This document shows positions 48,610-61,823 of a stretch of DNA of 64,000 nucleotides, in pieces. The translations under genes and the position numbers were made by a program. A model generated the notes under the pieces. That model was not told where the DNA came from and made no database searches. It worked only from the letters and a program-made list of their open reading frames with translations. Source of the DNA: Heterocephalus glaber (taxonomy: Eukaryota; Chordata; Mammalia; Rodentia; Bathyergidae); contig NW_004624848.1 in the NCBI RefSeq assembly GCF_000247695.1, forward strand, positions 5,497,695 through 5,561,694, given 5' to 3'. Position 1 is the first letter of the stretch. Each line of letters begins with the position of its first letter.

Positions 48610-49820
48610 TTCTGACATCTCTAAGGTGTGGTATTCTGGGACATTGAATTATTTAACCTTATCAATTTATCTTTTATGTCTATTATCTTTTCTTTCATGC
48701 TTAAAATCTCCTTTTCACTTTGAATTATGTTCTACAAAAATTCCTAAACAATATAATATATTTCTTCCTCTTGAGATTCTCTTTTATTATTTTAATTTAA
48801 CCAGCACACTTGTAGTCTCTAAGTGTTTGGGATCTTCTTTGCCTTAGGAGCTTGTCATGTAGGTTAATTGACATAGAGGATGCTGACAAGTGTGGTGCTT
48901 TCGTAACAACATGTAAAACATGGAATACTAGGTTAGTGGAACAAGATTCCCTGGAAATCATCATGTCCTGTAGTAAAATACGTGTCACCTATGATAACCT
49001 CTCAGAACGTCTGCATACCTCTGAGGCCTGTAGATTTCTGGGCATCTATTGGAATGATCCAAAGTATTAGCCTACATCATTTTTTTAAAAAATATGAATT
49101 CTTTTTAAAAAATTTCAAATATTTGGATGGTCTGCTAGTTAAGAATGAAGACATGAAACTTGTGGCCTCGAAGACCATGCCTACACATCAGATATACAAT
49201 GATGATCTAGAACAAGATGATAGACACAAGAAAACAAAGAATTGGAAAAAGAAGGAATTAAAATCTCATAGAAGTTATTGGTTTCAACCAATGATGACAT
49301 CAATGGACAACATTTGAAATATCCTTGACCTGTAAGTAAAGGCAGTACCCTTACTGGGATTATTTTCTATTACTGCTGTAAAAAATTTTCACAAACTTAG
49401 GGAACTTGAGCAATAAATTTTATTCTATTTCTAATTTGGAGAAATGTACCAAAAGTTAGTAATAGTATCTGGGAAATGAATATAACACTGTTATAATTCT
49501 TGTCCTCAAAGGTCTTGTGCCAATAGCTCTTTTTCAAGAGAAGAGTCCCAGACCTGGAGTGATGGTCATATTAAGTAAGGGCACCAATTTCTGATTCAAG
49601 CTTTCATTGAAGATAGTTTTCTTGTAAGTACTACTAAAATATGAGAAAAGTTACTGACTCAAGGAAATTAATAAGGCAACAGAAGAACAAGGTCCTAGAA
49701 AACACACTGTGTTATGTAATTAGCCCTTGTTACCAGAAATCTCTTCAACTTTTAAGAAAAAATAACCATAGCATTGGCCAGACAACAAGGATTCAGCCCC
49801 CAGACTGCATTGGAAGTAGC
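48610..49820. other. AT-rich DNA with short open frames
   Basis: Frames of 62-111 codons at 48852-49317 and 49641-49829 are lysine/asparagine-rich with no family match. They fall in AT-rich sequence, so I do not call genes. Confidence 0.35.
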
Positions 49821-49825
49821 ACACC

Positions 49826-50206
49826 ATGAAGAGTCCTAAAGGAAAATTCCCCAGCTTTCATTACGACCGTGGAAGAAAAGGAACGACCTCTGAGAGGCTA
49901 GGGATGGCAATGGCAAATGCTATTCTGAGGAAACAGAAGCGGGGACATCCACATCCTGCCAAGTCCAGCACTGCAAACACCTTACCTACCTACACGGCCT
50001 GTGACTGGAGTTGTAATGAAAAATCTCTGTGGAGAACTATTCTAGATGAGGTCCGTGTGCCCCACGTCTTTATAGAGGGCTCTCAAAGAGGCAAGGAGGG
50101 GTCAGGGTCACTGGAGGATGCACAGTGGTGGGAACAGAAAGTGGTGAGGCCTAACCCTAACCCTAAGTCCTACTTCAGGGACTCACTCTCCTGCCAAGGT
50201 ATGTAA
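49826..50206 (+). other. 126-codon open frame, unrecognised
   Basis: An ATG-led frame, basic at its N-terminus (KSPKGKFPSFHYDRGRKG) and with a C-terminal half spanning a telomere-like CCTAACCCTAACCCTAA at 50150-50166. Other frames are also partly open. I see no domain, no splice context and no repeat match; it may be a decayed retrocopy or chance. Confidence 0.15.
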
Positions 50207-50649
50207 ACCTTTCAGTCCTGCCATTAACTCCATCAGCACTGTGAACCAAGGACTACTGTGAGTTTTGCTGCTTCCTCTTGTCAGTTCTTTCTGTCATCCA
50301 CTTCAGATGCCTGTCTTTCAGTCTACTGAGGCAGGCAAAGCAGTGCAGGCTGGAGCCTACACAGGACAGCACGTGGCCCGGGGAGGCCAGGCTTCCCACC
50401 ATGCAGACTCAGCTGCGCTGGGCGTGAGGAAAGGCTGTCCCCACACGTTTCTGCACGTGCACATGGACGTGTCCCACATCCATTCTTTTTTTGCAGTGCA
50501 TGCACATTTCAGCAAGACTTCTAGTTTCAGTCTCTCCTCCAGGAGGGATAGGCAACTGATTAAATTCTTGCCAATGGAATAAGAGCGTAAACTTCACTTT
50601 ATTCCAGAGGAAGAAACTGACTCCTAGGCTAATTTTTCATGTCATCTGG

Positions 50650-50975
50650 GAGAGTGGTTTTGAATTAGGTCAACAATTAGGTCGAGTGGCTAACTGTCTC
50701 GTGCAGCCTCCTTGCCCAGGCAGCTGAAGACTGCAGTAGGACACAAGACACACCTGGGATGCTGAGAAAGATGGGATTCTCTGGCAGACAGGGTCCCGTG
50801 CCCTTTGCAGTCTCCTGTGCTTCTGCCTCCCGCCTTGGACATGAACTACACCACCAAGACGTGGGTCTGAAACCCACCAGCGCCATGCTGGAGCTATGGG
50901 GTTGCTGTCTTCATAGTCATGCAGGCTAATTCCTTACAGTAAACCTCTTTCATGTGCATCCAGACCCCCTGCTCT
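50650..50975 (+). repeat. Possible MLT-type LTR
   Basis: The right end, 'GCAGGCTAATTCCTTACAG' then 'TAAACCTCTTTCATGTGC', resembles the poly(A)-proximal end of MLT1-like LTRs. The left part includes 'CCCGCCTTGGACATGAAC'. Old and weak. Confidence 0.3.
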
Positions 50976-50979
50976 GTCT

Positions 50980-53900
50980 CAAGAACCATGACCTCATGTC
51001 CACTTTGTCCTCCTTCTCCAGCTGGACACAGACGAAGCTGCAGTGCAGGACGGAAAGGGGAGGTGACCTGTGGTGTGGGCTCCAGTGGCTGGTGCAGCCC
51101 ATCCCAACCTGCACATTTCCTGGGGAGCTGTCTCGGGTGGACGGAGTGAGAGTATTTCCTCTTCTTGTTGTTGACCTTTGTGATTTACATGATAGCATCG
51201 CCTACTTTTCTGTTTTCTCCCCTTATTGCCTGGATTGTGCCACCAAGGAATTATTCCAGAATAATATATCAGTGATATTTTTTCCATAGTCATTTGCTAT
51301 GAAGATACTTTTCTGTAGTATTCACTCAAAATGAAAATAAACTGGTTAGAACACAGGTTTATTTTCCTAGAGGCTGAACCCCAGAGATCTTGGCAGAGCT
51401 GGTGGTTTGGGTGTTTCGTGGCCCCTGACCACCCACTAGCAGACAGCCACAGGCAGCCTTTGGTGGACATGGATTTGTGGTTTCAATAATTGTTCTTTAT
51501 TTTTAATCAATATTTTCGGAGTTGGCAGGCTATCCTCACAAATGCCAGTACATTTTAAAATGTTTCTTGTTTGATGTCATTCCAGGTATTTTTATGAGAA
51601 TTTGAAACTTATTTTCATTGGAAATTTAAACTATGAGAATAATATTCCAAAAGATCTACAAGACTTACATGTTCTTTCTAGATGACAAGAACAATATTGA
51701 CAATGGGTTACAACATGTTTCAAGACTGTGATGAGTCAATTGCCTCTGTGATGACCAATACAAGGATCTTCTACATACCCAAAAGCCCCAGACATATGAC
51801 TGGTGTAAATATGAAGATTTTTCATATAAACATGTTACTTTTAATTTGAAGATAATGCTACTATTGCTCCATAGATGAGCTTCTGAAATGCTTGCCTATT
51901 CTAAAATAGTACCAAGATTTTAAAGGGACATAAAGAGATAGAGAAAGAGCTACAAGGAAGCTAAATTGCAGTTAAATAGGAGCAATAAGTTTTGCTGTGA
52001 CATTCCATATTAGGTGACTACAGATAGCGGTTATGCGTGGTACATTTCATGAGCTGTAAGATAGGATTTAAATCCTTTCATCACAAAGAAATGTGTGAGA
52101 AGATAGACACGCTTATGATGATTTGAATATTACAGAACATGTACATGTATTGAAACATACGTATGTGATATCCAGTAGATATGTACAATTTTTATGTTAA
52201 TTAAAAATACAGAAAAATCCAACATCACAGCAGTCATTGAGAGTCTCGTCACTGAATGATCAGTGTACATGACATCAAGGTCCTAAGATATATCTACTAA
52301 CAAGTTTTGTGGCTGCATTTGGGTAAATTTATCTTATTTACTTGAGATTTTTTGCTAGACACTTCAGAGCTTATTTAATGAATAAAGGTAGAAATATATA
52401 TTCATTAAATAGTCACAGAATTGTAGTTTCTGCCTCATTGCCAGAAAATACATATTTAGTGCAAATAAACAATTCCTAATGTAAACATTAAACATTTTGA
52501 GACACATATAAAGATACATTAGGTACAGAAAATTTGTTAATAATAAATTTATTTTGCTTTCAGTTACATGAAGGGATCTCAGAATCAAGTATAATTGAAT
52601 CAGCACAATTGAGCTCCCTTCCCAAGACAAAAACCATCTCACTGCAGCATGCAGGTTCTGGCTTTCACAGGCCCACACGTGTCAGACTCGTCACCGAATC
52701 TCGGAGATGGCGCTGCCTCCGAATCCCTGCTCCCTGCTGCCCTCCTCCCCAGCCGCCTGGGACGGAGTCCACCCCAGGCCCATCCTGGAGGAGTCAGAGA
52801 CCGAGTAACTTTTCAGCATGGTCGTAATTTCTGAGGAAGGGTGATATTTCCAGCCCCTGTGGTGGACAGGTACAAATCAGGCCACCTTTGTAAAGCCCCG
52901 GGCACACTTTCAAGACTGCTAGGATCTGTGCTTTCTTGGATTGTGAGCCTGATTAGCTAAAAATAAACGTGACTTTCTCTGCTAGCTTGATTTCATTCTA
53001 GATTCTAGATTGACAGCCAGTAGGGAAACTCTTACATGAATTTTATTTTACAGATGGCCGATAATAAGGTTATTGAAGGTTTTACAGACTGCTGCCTAAT
53101 TGTTTCCTCCCTGACTTATATGAAAAACATAAATCTCCTTAAACTGCCTTAGACATACTGAGAAAATATTGGAATTCTTAATATAGAATCTTTTATATTT
53201 TAAGTGTTGCAAAACTGAAAGCTTAAAGGCAAAATGAGTGTATCTGTACCCCGAGGAGGAATTTGTGGATGTGGAATATGAGGTGTGTCTGAAAGAAGAT
53301 GAACCTTTCACTGGGGAAGGAAAGTAGGACTACAATAGATTGATTCTGATTCTGAGGATAGATGCTAAATGGATAAATGACACCCCTTGGGTGGTATTAT
53401 CCAACTGAAGAGGAAAAGATAGAAAAGATTTGTTTGAAAAATGAGTATTTATCAACACTAGAATTTGTAGATCTCATGGGTTTCACTGTGAGGGTTTCCG
53501 TAGTAAAAACTTCTGAGATGGTTGTTAGCAAAACAAATGTCTAGGCCTGAAAACAGAGAGAAAAATGATTTTGGTCCACAGCAAGGAGGCATCTGAAGAA
53601 CAGTCAAGATTTTAGTTATTTACAAAGCCTCCCTTATAGGTATAGGCAAAAGATAAATGAAACCTGGGACAGAACTGGCATATCCTACTCCTGAATAAAA
53701 GCACAGAGCAGAAATGGATGCCTGAAGAAGCACAAGCCACTCAACATCTGACAAATTCCAAAGGCGGAAGAAGGCAAGTTCTTAAGAACAGCCCCCGGCA
53801 AAGCAACGGTACTCCTGGGCACAGGCCCTGGAAGGCTGGAATGCGTCTGTTTGAACCTAGCCAAAGCCAGATGAGGGCACAAAAGGAGTGAAATCTTTCT

Positions 53901-56700
53901 TTTATAGAGAAGGTCTTGGCTTTAAAAAACAATTTCAAAGTGTGCATTTCCATGGCAAAGGGGTAAAAATCGACTAGAGACTCTGTGAATAGAGAAACTC
54001 AGAGACAGTGGGAATTCAAGACACAGAATGACTGACCTTTCTTTGAAAATCTTCCTGCTAAAAGACAGAGTGTGTGGCTCAGAGAGAAACAGAGGACATG
54101 GCCCAGTTTGTGCAGCTTCTATCCAGGAAAGAAACATGCAGATTACAAGGTCTCATGTAAGCTATGCAGTAGCTGTTCCAGTGGACTGTGCCACCACACC
54201 TCACTGGTATTCTCACTGTGACCTTCTCCTCCCCGCCTTGCGTCTGCACCATGTTTAATTCTGTCTCTGTGTCCTTAATGCCAACTCTAGAAACCTACAA
54301 TTTTAGAAAATTGTACTTCATGCAGCATTTGCTGCACAAAGGGACGAAATCAGAGAATTAGAATTTAAGGATAAAGGGAAAGTGGATTTAAAATATTTAA
54401 AATAGTGATTATGAAAATGTATTTTGTAATGTCGTGGTACAGAAGGGAACTGTAAATTGAAGCATTCTTGTTTTCCTATTTTAAGGACTTAATCAATTGA
54501 GGTAGTCAGCTTCTTTGTTAACTGAGAAAACAGAGGAAAACTAGAGAGCTCCTGTCCTTGATACCCATATAACACAAAGACCTGCACTGTCCAAAGAATG
54601 TTTGAACTTCTAGAAGCGGCACAAATGAAAACTGCTTTGAGGTCTTTGCTACTTACGTTATGGGGAGGTGAGTTTATCTTTAATAGAAATGGGCTTTGTG
54701 AAGGGTAGAAAGGTAGAGACAGCACACTGCTCCCCCATCCACACATGACCAAGGAGCCCCATTGAGCCTCATTTTGGTGGCCACCCTCAGATCCCAGGGA
54801 GTTTGTCCCAAATCCCCAGCTGAACATCAAATACTTGGAACTGCATCCAAATTAAGGGTACAAAATGCCTCCTAGATTTGGCACACCACAGCCCCTCTCA
54901 CCGTGGGGGACTTATGTGTCCCCTTTTCATTGGATGCCTTTGATCCCCGTGTTTGTAACGTGCACTTGGATGGGATTAGGCCACCAGCATCCCTGGAACA
55001 CAAATCTGCCAGAGCTTCAGAGGGCAGTGGGGATTGGCAGGACCAGCAGGGGCCTCCCAGTCAGCTGCAGGCTGCACCCCTTTCTGTCTGTCACTAGGAC
55101 TCTCTTGGAACCTCCTTCCCTGTATCAGAGAATGTTAGGGAGACGCTTGGGCAGCGTGTGGACACTAACTCAGTCCAGGCACCCAGGGGTGTTTGTTACT
55201 GATCACTTAGCTTCCTGGAGCCTGCTGCTCCCCGCCAAAACCCAGGAGGCTTGGTGAAAAGGATCAGGCTTTATTCCAAGCAGCTGCCGGGATGTGGAGG
55301 CCTCAGTTAACTCTAATCACCCGCGCTGTGCTAGGGGAGTGAGGAAGAAAGGCAGGAGGACATTCAGGGCCACCATGCAGCCCACGCCCCTCCGAGCCCT
55401 GAACCTGACTGCGCTCCGGGAGTGGCCTTTGCAGTCTGTCCATCCCGGGAGCTGAGAGGCGGGTTGCTGGCCCTGTGACCACGGCCTAAGGGAATCCGGA
55501 GAAGCATCTCGCCTGCAGAAGAAAAGATTCTGACTTGTGAAGATCCATTTTACCTGGATAGTTACACTTTTACCAAAGAAAACTGCGTCTCTCCAAAATG
55601 TGTCCATATCTGATTCAGAGTTGGGCTGGTGCTCTACTCACTTCCCGTGATCAGTTTCAGTTCTTCTGATAGAACCTCCCCCCCTTAGCAGAGAGTTGCA
55701 CGGTGCTTCTAAGATCACTCCGACAACCTGGAAGAGCCAGAAAGGTACAGTTATCAACCTGAAGCAAAAAAAGACCAGAACTTTTTTCAGATTTTTTTGT
55801 TTGATCCATTTTGTTTTCCATTACTGACCTTACCTTAAATAATAAGCAAAGATGGAAAAACAAGGAAAAAACAAAAACAGGATAGCTAATGAGAGAATTT
55901 TTTAAATATACCTTGGTTTGGATGAAAAATGTCAGAAATGGGTAGAAGAATGTCCCCCATGGCGATGACCGGAAGGGCGAGGGGCCCTCACTTAGGCTCC
56001 TGTCTCGGGAGCAGCAGGGTAGCTCGAAACCAGATGCTCGGGTTTGTGTCAGCTCACAGAACTCATGATTTTTTAGCATGCTATCCCAAACGTCTGTTTC
56101 AGTAATTAAGTAATAGTCCTAAACTTAAGGTAGCCATTTGACATTGAATACACTTAAGTAAACACATTTTACCATGTTCTTATACAAAATTTCTTACTAA
56201 TTGAATATGCACACGTTTGCACAACGTGCAATTATGTCAGACACCTCCACCCTCAGTTCTTTTGGTTCTGATTTTCACACCCTGGTTCATTTTTGTCGTA
56301 GCCAAGACTGAAACCCAGGTCTCCCAAAGCTGTGACCGCAGGACGTGCTGGTGTGGATGCCAAGCCTGGGGAGCTGTAGGGAGCACCGCTGAGGCCTTCA
56401 GGCTCCCTCTGCTGTGAAACCTTGGCCTAAGCAGGGAACTGAGGCAGTCAGCGCCCTCGCCAGGTGGATCAATCAGATGGCAGAGGCACAGTGCTGGGGC
56501 CAGGATTGGGTGCAGACAGAAATGCCCCAGGTCCTGCCCCATGGTCCATAACTGTAGGATTGTTCATCTTTGGGCTCCCTGTCTCCTTCTGCACAGAACT
56601 GAATAAGAAAAATAAATGGTACCTGTCTTGTTTAGCTGTTACGGATACTACATGGACAAAGCATATGTCTGCACTCAACCATGTGTCAGGTTATTCATGT
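50980..56700. other. Mixed DNA, GC patches, no gene recognised
   Basis: GC-richer patches lie at about 51000-51160, 52620-52830, 54700-55520 and 56230-56560. A candidate exon start exists at 52562: acceptor TTATTTTGCTTTCAG followed by a frame beginning LHEGISESSIIESAQLSSLP, open for about 88 codons. No donor is convincing. The 130-codon plus frame at 54865-55257 is Pro/Leu-rich and unrecognised; the block may be an old LTR. Between patches the DNA is AT-rich. Confidence 0.35.
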
Positions 56701-56712
56701 AAAAAATCCACT

Positions 56713-56890
56713 TAGCCAGGTCAGCGGCACACACCTGTAACCCCGGCTATACGGGGAGCTGAGGCAGAAGGATCTCAAATTGGAGGCCAGCCCTGGCCAC
56801 TCACAGAGACCTTGTCTCAAAATAAAACATCAAAAAGCTGGGGATGTTGTTCAGTGGGAGAGCCCTTAACTGGTGTGCGTGGGGGCTCCA
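56713..56890 (+). repeat. B1-dID dimeric SINE
   Basis: B1 unit (GCCAGGTCAGCGGCACACAC, 'GTAACCCCGGCTATACGG', 'GAGGCCAGCCCTGGCC', 'GACCTTGTCTCAAAAT'), an A-rich linker, then an ID unit (AGCTGGGGATGTTGTTCAGT, 'GTGTGCGTGGGGGCTCC'). Confidence 0.88.
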
Positions 56891-57404
56891 ACAAGAGCGC
56901 TGGTGAACGGTTAATCTTACATGGACCTGAGCTCTTTGCCTCACAAAGTTGCAGAATTGAAGTCGCAGACAAAGGGAGGTACCCAGGAGAGCAGTCACTG
57001 GACATAACAATTGGAAAGAGGCTCTTGGTATACTCCCATGGCTGGGGGATCTGAATGGAAATTATAGACAAGCAGGGTTCAGGAGGCTTTGGAAAATTTT
57101 TAAAATCAGTTACTCATCTGGACACTTAGCCAGAAACCAGTTTCCCCAGCCCCAAGGTTGGGGAGCAGCTCTTCACACAGCATCCTCTGTCTAATAAGTT
57201 TCTTTTCCAGGAGTAGGGTCCTTATCTATTTTTAAGTTTATCTTTCTATGATTTCTTTTATATTTCCAAACTTCACTGGCTAATAACTTGAATATGCTCT
57301 TCGTGCAGTCTGTGCGCTGGCTTCTCTCTTCTAGCCGAGGCTAACAGGCTGGGCAGACTGCCTGCTTACAGGTAAAATAAGCATCTGTGTACTGCACGCA
57401 GTCA

Positions 57405-57565
57405 CATGCCTGCTTTCGCTACTATGTGTTTGCAGCACGGAATGTTTACATTCCTTATGCGGAGCTGGTACGTGTACATCACACATCTTAGTTCCTTTTT
57501 TATACACTTTCCCTCCCTGCCCTTCATCTTTTGATCCCTTTCCCTTTTGAGAAAGATCTACTGAA
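57405..57565 (-). mobile_element. L1 3'UTR fragment, second subfamily
   Basis: 'TGTGTTTGCAGCACGGAATG', 'TACATTCCTTATGCGGAG', 'GTGTACATCACACATC' and 'TTGATCCCTTTCCC' parallel 48.40-48.55 kb in the same order. Confidence 0.5.
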
Positions 57566-57569
57566 GAAG

Positions 57570-59710
57570 TAACCTTAAGTGCTGTAAGGAGAAGACCAAA
57601 TGTAGCTACTTTTTGTTGCAAGCAGGTAGTGTAAGGGGGCTGGCAGTGCAGGGATGTGTTTTAGTGAGCTAATCTCACTGCCGTGAGGGCCCTCACAGAA
57701 GTCATGCTGGGGGAGTAGGCGATTATCGACTCTTTTCAAAGGGTTGATCTAGTGGACATATTTATTATTGACCTTCTTTGTAGGACCATTTAGAGTTTGA
57801 CAGTCTCCAAAAGGAAAGAAATAAATTTTACCAAGACATTAAAAGTTTCCCCAAACATAAGAATCATAGTAAAAGACAGACTGAGATGATTATGGGAAAA
57901 AGTCAGGTCTAGACATACTTTTTAAGGGATTAGAATAGGGATTGCAACCAACTGGGCACTAGACCTGCCTATTTATGGAAGTTATCATTGAGTCTGATTC
58001 TTTGTTTTTTGGTTTTAAGGTCCTTATTCAACAGATGTGAATTATTTATCTAAAGACAATAAGTATTGTTTATTTGTGTGTAAGTCCTTTCAGTTATGGC
58101 TGTAAGATTGAGAAATTTTGAAGTACTATTTTAGCTAAGGAATTTACAGATTCCTTTTGTGATTTATAGTTGTCACTGTGGCTTTTAGTCTTGTTGAACC
58201 ACAATAGCGATAATTTATAGATGTAGCTGGAAACTGTCAGCAAAGGACACCACAGCGTTGGAGTCCCCTTTTCATGTTTAGCCTACACGATTGTTTTTAA
58301 TGTATCCTTTTGATCCCATGCTTTGTTGGGTGTTTAAGACCATGTTAAAGTGAGACTGGTGTGAATTAAAATTAGTTAAAGGCTCCTCAGATATTATTTT
58401 TAAGACCATGTGTAGGGCCTATCAGTTGTTATATAGTTATTTTTTAAAACTCTATCAGCGTCATCTGTCAGGATGGGTCATGATCTTGTTTGTCCACATG
58501 GCTTCCCTTGGAAGCTTGAGAGATGTTTCCCTCTTCAGTGACCTCCTGTTTTAGCATAAAGTGCACCGGTTAATTCCTGTGTTCTGAGACCTAACAATCT
58601 CCCTGCTAAGGAGGTTGGGTGATCCTCTGGAGTTTCAGCATCTTTTCAGAGTGGTCTCATCATATCTTGGGTCCCAATGGACCCTGGAGGACCAGGGCCA
58701 AAATACCAGCTCTGCTCTCAGTCCAGTTAATGTTTCCTAGTTTGGTTCTCTAAGTCTCACTTGTTGAATACCCAAAAACTGAGTTATATCACTACTGAAC
58801 TGGGAGCAGTAGGTTTAACTATCATAATCTTATCTGGATATTGAGTTCTTTGAAATATAATGTATGGCCAGAGAAACACCTTTTTAATCAATTGTGATTA
58901 TCTTGAAGTCAAACTTTTATAGAATATTAGCAGATAACAATTATAAACTTTTATAGAGAAATTTGAAATAATATAATTGTACAATTAATGTAATTCTAAT
59001 GCTATACTAAAATGGTATAATGGCATTATAACGAGTGGTATATTGAAAGCACTAGGTGAAGTATAACAGAGATTTCTTGTAATAAGTCACACCAGTAAGA
59101 TTTAGAAGGAGAGGACACTGCCAGAACTTGGGGTTGAGAAGGGATTTAGAAGGGCTCATTGGGCAGCCCTCTCTTCAGCATACCTCTTCTCCTAACTGTA
59201 ATACCTTTAATAAATGTAAAACCTCTCTACCTCCTGAGCATTTCTTACTTGATTCTTTGTTTAGGACAAGAACCTGGAAAGAATCGCTGCAGCAGTGCAT
59301 CACCACAGGTCCCAGTGAGAATATGGCACTGGGGAGGTTTACAGAGCACTGTCAATATTCTGGCTTTTGTCTTAATGATAATTCCAAAGATATTTCCCTC
59401 ATGATCATTGACTGTACTGAAAATATTCTTTGAACTTTTCCATATATGTTATACCTGCAACAAAACTAAATAAAACAGAATTGAAATTGTGAGACCAGTG
59501 TTTTAACATTGTTTTTCTTGTCACTTTTGAGTTTGATGTTGCTATCATTTAAAAGCTTCATTTCGCTTTGAAAATATGTAGCTTGAAAGTTGAAATTTCT
59601 TGATGACTTCTCAGTATCAGAGCTGTATTTTGTGTCATTGATAGTATCACTATTTTCATTTCATCCTGATTTTCCTTCAGTCGGGAAATGTGTTTAATAT
59701 TGCTATGATT
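57570..59710. other. Low-GC DNA; weak LTR-like end near 59.2 kb
   Basis: The sequence at about 59130-59290 has a U3-R-U5 look: an AATAAA signal at 59209-59214 followed by a C/T-rich 'CTCTCTACCTCCTGAGC'. It lies in a 101-codon open frame. No gag, protease or polymerase motif is readable in the flanks, so I do not assign a family. Confidence 0.25.
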
Positions 59711-59711
59711 T

Positions 59712-60040
59712 AAGTATGAAGTGCTCCCCCCAGAGATTAATGTATTGAAGATCTGACCCCCAGTTCAGCAATGGTCAGGAGGTAACTTCAGCCAAGGAGC
59801 CACTGACAGGCTCAAACCTGAGTGGGAGACAGAGAGGTGAGGCACTGGGGGCTGAACGCTTCCTCCGATTCTCCCCTCTCACTCCATTCCGTTTGTCACG
59901 TTCTCCTCCATGAGCCATTCCAACTTGATGTGCAAGACCAAGGACTGAAATCTCTGAAACCAAGAGCCAGGAAGTGAACCTTTTCTCTTTTAAGGTGTGT
60001 ATTTCAAGTATTGTCCCAGTAACAAAAGGTAACTAGTGTA
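59712..60040 (+). mobile_element. MaLR-type solo LTR
   Basis: Plus-strand landmarks: 'GAAGTGCTCCCCCCAGAG', 'TGTATTGAAGATCTGACCCC', 'GAGAGGTGAGGCACTGGGG', 'CAAGGACTGAAATCTCTG', 'AAGTGAACCTTTTCTC' and 'AAAAGGTAACTAGTG'. These are in the expected LTR order, in opposite orientation to the copies at 31.6, 43.1, 47.8 and 62.5 kb. Confidence 0.65.
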
Positions 60041-60242
60041 AACATCTTCTTATTTTTAGAAAGTGTATTTACACACAGCCAGAGCACATGAATGTCCTGC
60101 AAGGAGGTATGCCTCTGTGAGCAGCTGGCTCAAGTAAGCAGAGTTCTGACGCTGCATGTGAATTCCACAGAGAAGTACATCTTGCTAGTTCACCAAGTTG
60201 CTCCTATTTTTTTTCCTTAGGGAGCAAGGAGTGCTATATTTT

Positions 60243-60640
60243 TCTCATTAAGTTTATTGGTACATTTAAGGTATACAATGCAGTTAATTCATCACTGGGA
60301 TCTTGTACCTATACTTAATCTCTCTTGGTTCTTATTTTTTCCCCATTGCCCTGCCCTCCCTTCACCCCCTCCTCCTTTCCCTATTTACAGACTTCGTTTC
60401 CATGTTTTCCTTTTCTCATGGTTTTTTTCTTTTCCTTCTTTCCTTTCCCCTACTCCTCCCACTTCCCCTACTCCTTTAGACCTTTACTTCCTATTTCACA
60501 ATATCAATTATACATGTTAATCCTTATTTACACTTTTAGTTTTTCACACCAGAGAAACTATTCTGCATTTACACATGTGTGTCCTGTTTACTTCACTTAA
60601 GAGCATGGGCTCAATGTGCATCTATTAGCTATAAATTTTG
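60243..60640 (-). mobile_element. L1 3' end: 3'UTR and ORF2 tail
   Basis: 'AAGTTTATTGGTACATTTAA' at the 3' tip, then a C/T-rich tract (polypurine in sense), 'CCTATTTCACAATATCAATT', 'CACACCAGAGAAACTATTC' and 'GTGTGTCCTGTTTACTTCAC'. It is collinear with 15.73-16.2 kb and with the twin-primed copy at 8.2 kb. It is 5'-truncated near 60640, where an LTR begins. Confidence 0.8.
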
Positions 60641-60642
60641 GA

Positions 60643-60980
60643 TACAGAATGCCTCCCAAAGAACCGGGTGCTAAAGCTTGGTCCTAGGCCCTGGCCCTCC
60701 TGGGGTGGAGGACACCAGGAGGACATCAGGTGCTGTGGGCCATCCTTGGGGCATATTCTGACTCCAACCCCTTCCTCTTTCTCACCTTGCTTCCTGCCAT
60801 CACGTGGTTCATAGACTTCATGTGCCTTGTGCCCTCAGCATGACCTACTTCAGTTCCGAAAGGAACAGGGCCAGGGACCATGGGCTGACACCTCTGACAC
60901 AATAGGCCCATACAAACTCTTCCTCCTATAAGTTGTTTTCTCAGGTATGTTTTCCTGGTGGTGGAAAGTTGACTAAGATG
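60643..60980 (+). mobile_element. MaLR-type solo LTR abutting L1
   Basis: 'ACAGAATGCCTCCCAAAGAA', 'AGCTTGGTCCTAGGCCC', 'GGGCATATTCTGACTCC', 'ACCATGGGCTGACACCTC', 'CTATAAGTTGTTTTCTCAGG' and 'GGAAAGTTGACTAAGATG' give the full LTR order, including the classic 3' end. Confidence 0.7.
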
Positions 60981-61744
60981 GGGTTATTTCAAGAAACAAA
61001 AATCTAGTTACTTATTTCCTAGTAATGAAGGCTTCAACAATGTAAATAGTCACAGAACAAAATTGAGCAGACGCAGAATAGAATTTAGAAACCATTAATT
61101 CCATTCCACTTTACAGAAGAGTAAACATCGTTGCTTGTTTAAATGTTAAAGTTACTTCTCAACAGTGCTGGTGTGTGTGTAAGAGGGGAGGAGAATACTG
61201 GATTATCTGATCACTTTGATACACTTTAGCAGGATTCATTTGCATATAAACAATGTGATAATTGCATGATTCATATTTCTTTATTAGAGTAGCTCAGAAG
61301 AAATTCTATTAGGCAGGATTTTGCCAACCTAATTTTCAGACTGACAAAAAAATCTTCTCCTTCAATTATTTAAATTAATGAGGTTTTACTCTATGTTTAC
61401 AACTAAACTTCAGATGAAATTTATAATTTGCTTTGCTTTAAAAATGACATTGAGTTTTCATTTCCTTCAGATGAAATTATACCTTGAAATCATTCAGCGA
61501 CAAAGGACTAAATTAGCTCCATTACTTCACAGCAGGTGACTAAGAGCCACCAAACCAAAGTGTCAGTTTCTGGGAAAGCAAATTCACTCAAGATTCACTA
61601 CAGTTAAATTTAACACTCAGTGTCCCTCTTCTCAGTGCTGTGTAATAGAGTATCACTCTCACCTTCCTCTTCTGCTTCCCCTTCTCCTTATATCAGGAAA
61701 TTGTCTCTGTGTGGTTCATTGTTTTCCAAATTACCAATAAAAAG

Positions 61745-61815
61745 AGAAGTTCTTGGTCTCTCTGTCTCTGCTCTCTCTCTCTTCTTCCCCTTCCTCCTCC
61801 TCCTCCTCCTCTTCC
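61745..61815. repeat. CT-rich / (CTC)n simple repeat
   Basis: Runs of TCTC followed by about seven CTC units; pyrimidine-only on the plus strand. It inflates the 111- and 71-codon plus frames here. Confidence 0.9.
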
Positions 61816-61823
61816 TTCATCTT

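Noticed and set aside
50150..50166. Interstitial telomere repeat (CCTAA-type)
   Set aside because: Fewer than three units; compatible with chance and no flanking degenerate repeats.
57600..59130. Endogenous retrovirus internal region left of the LTR-like end at 59.2 kb
   Set aside because: I could not find readable protease, polymerase or gag motifs on either strand, so a provirus cannot be supported.
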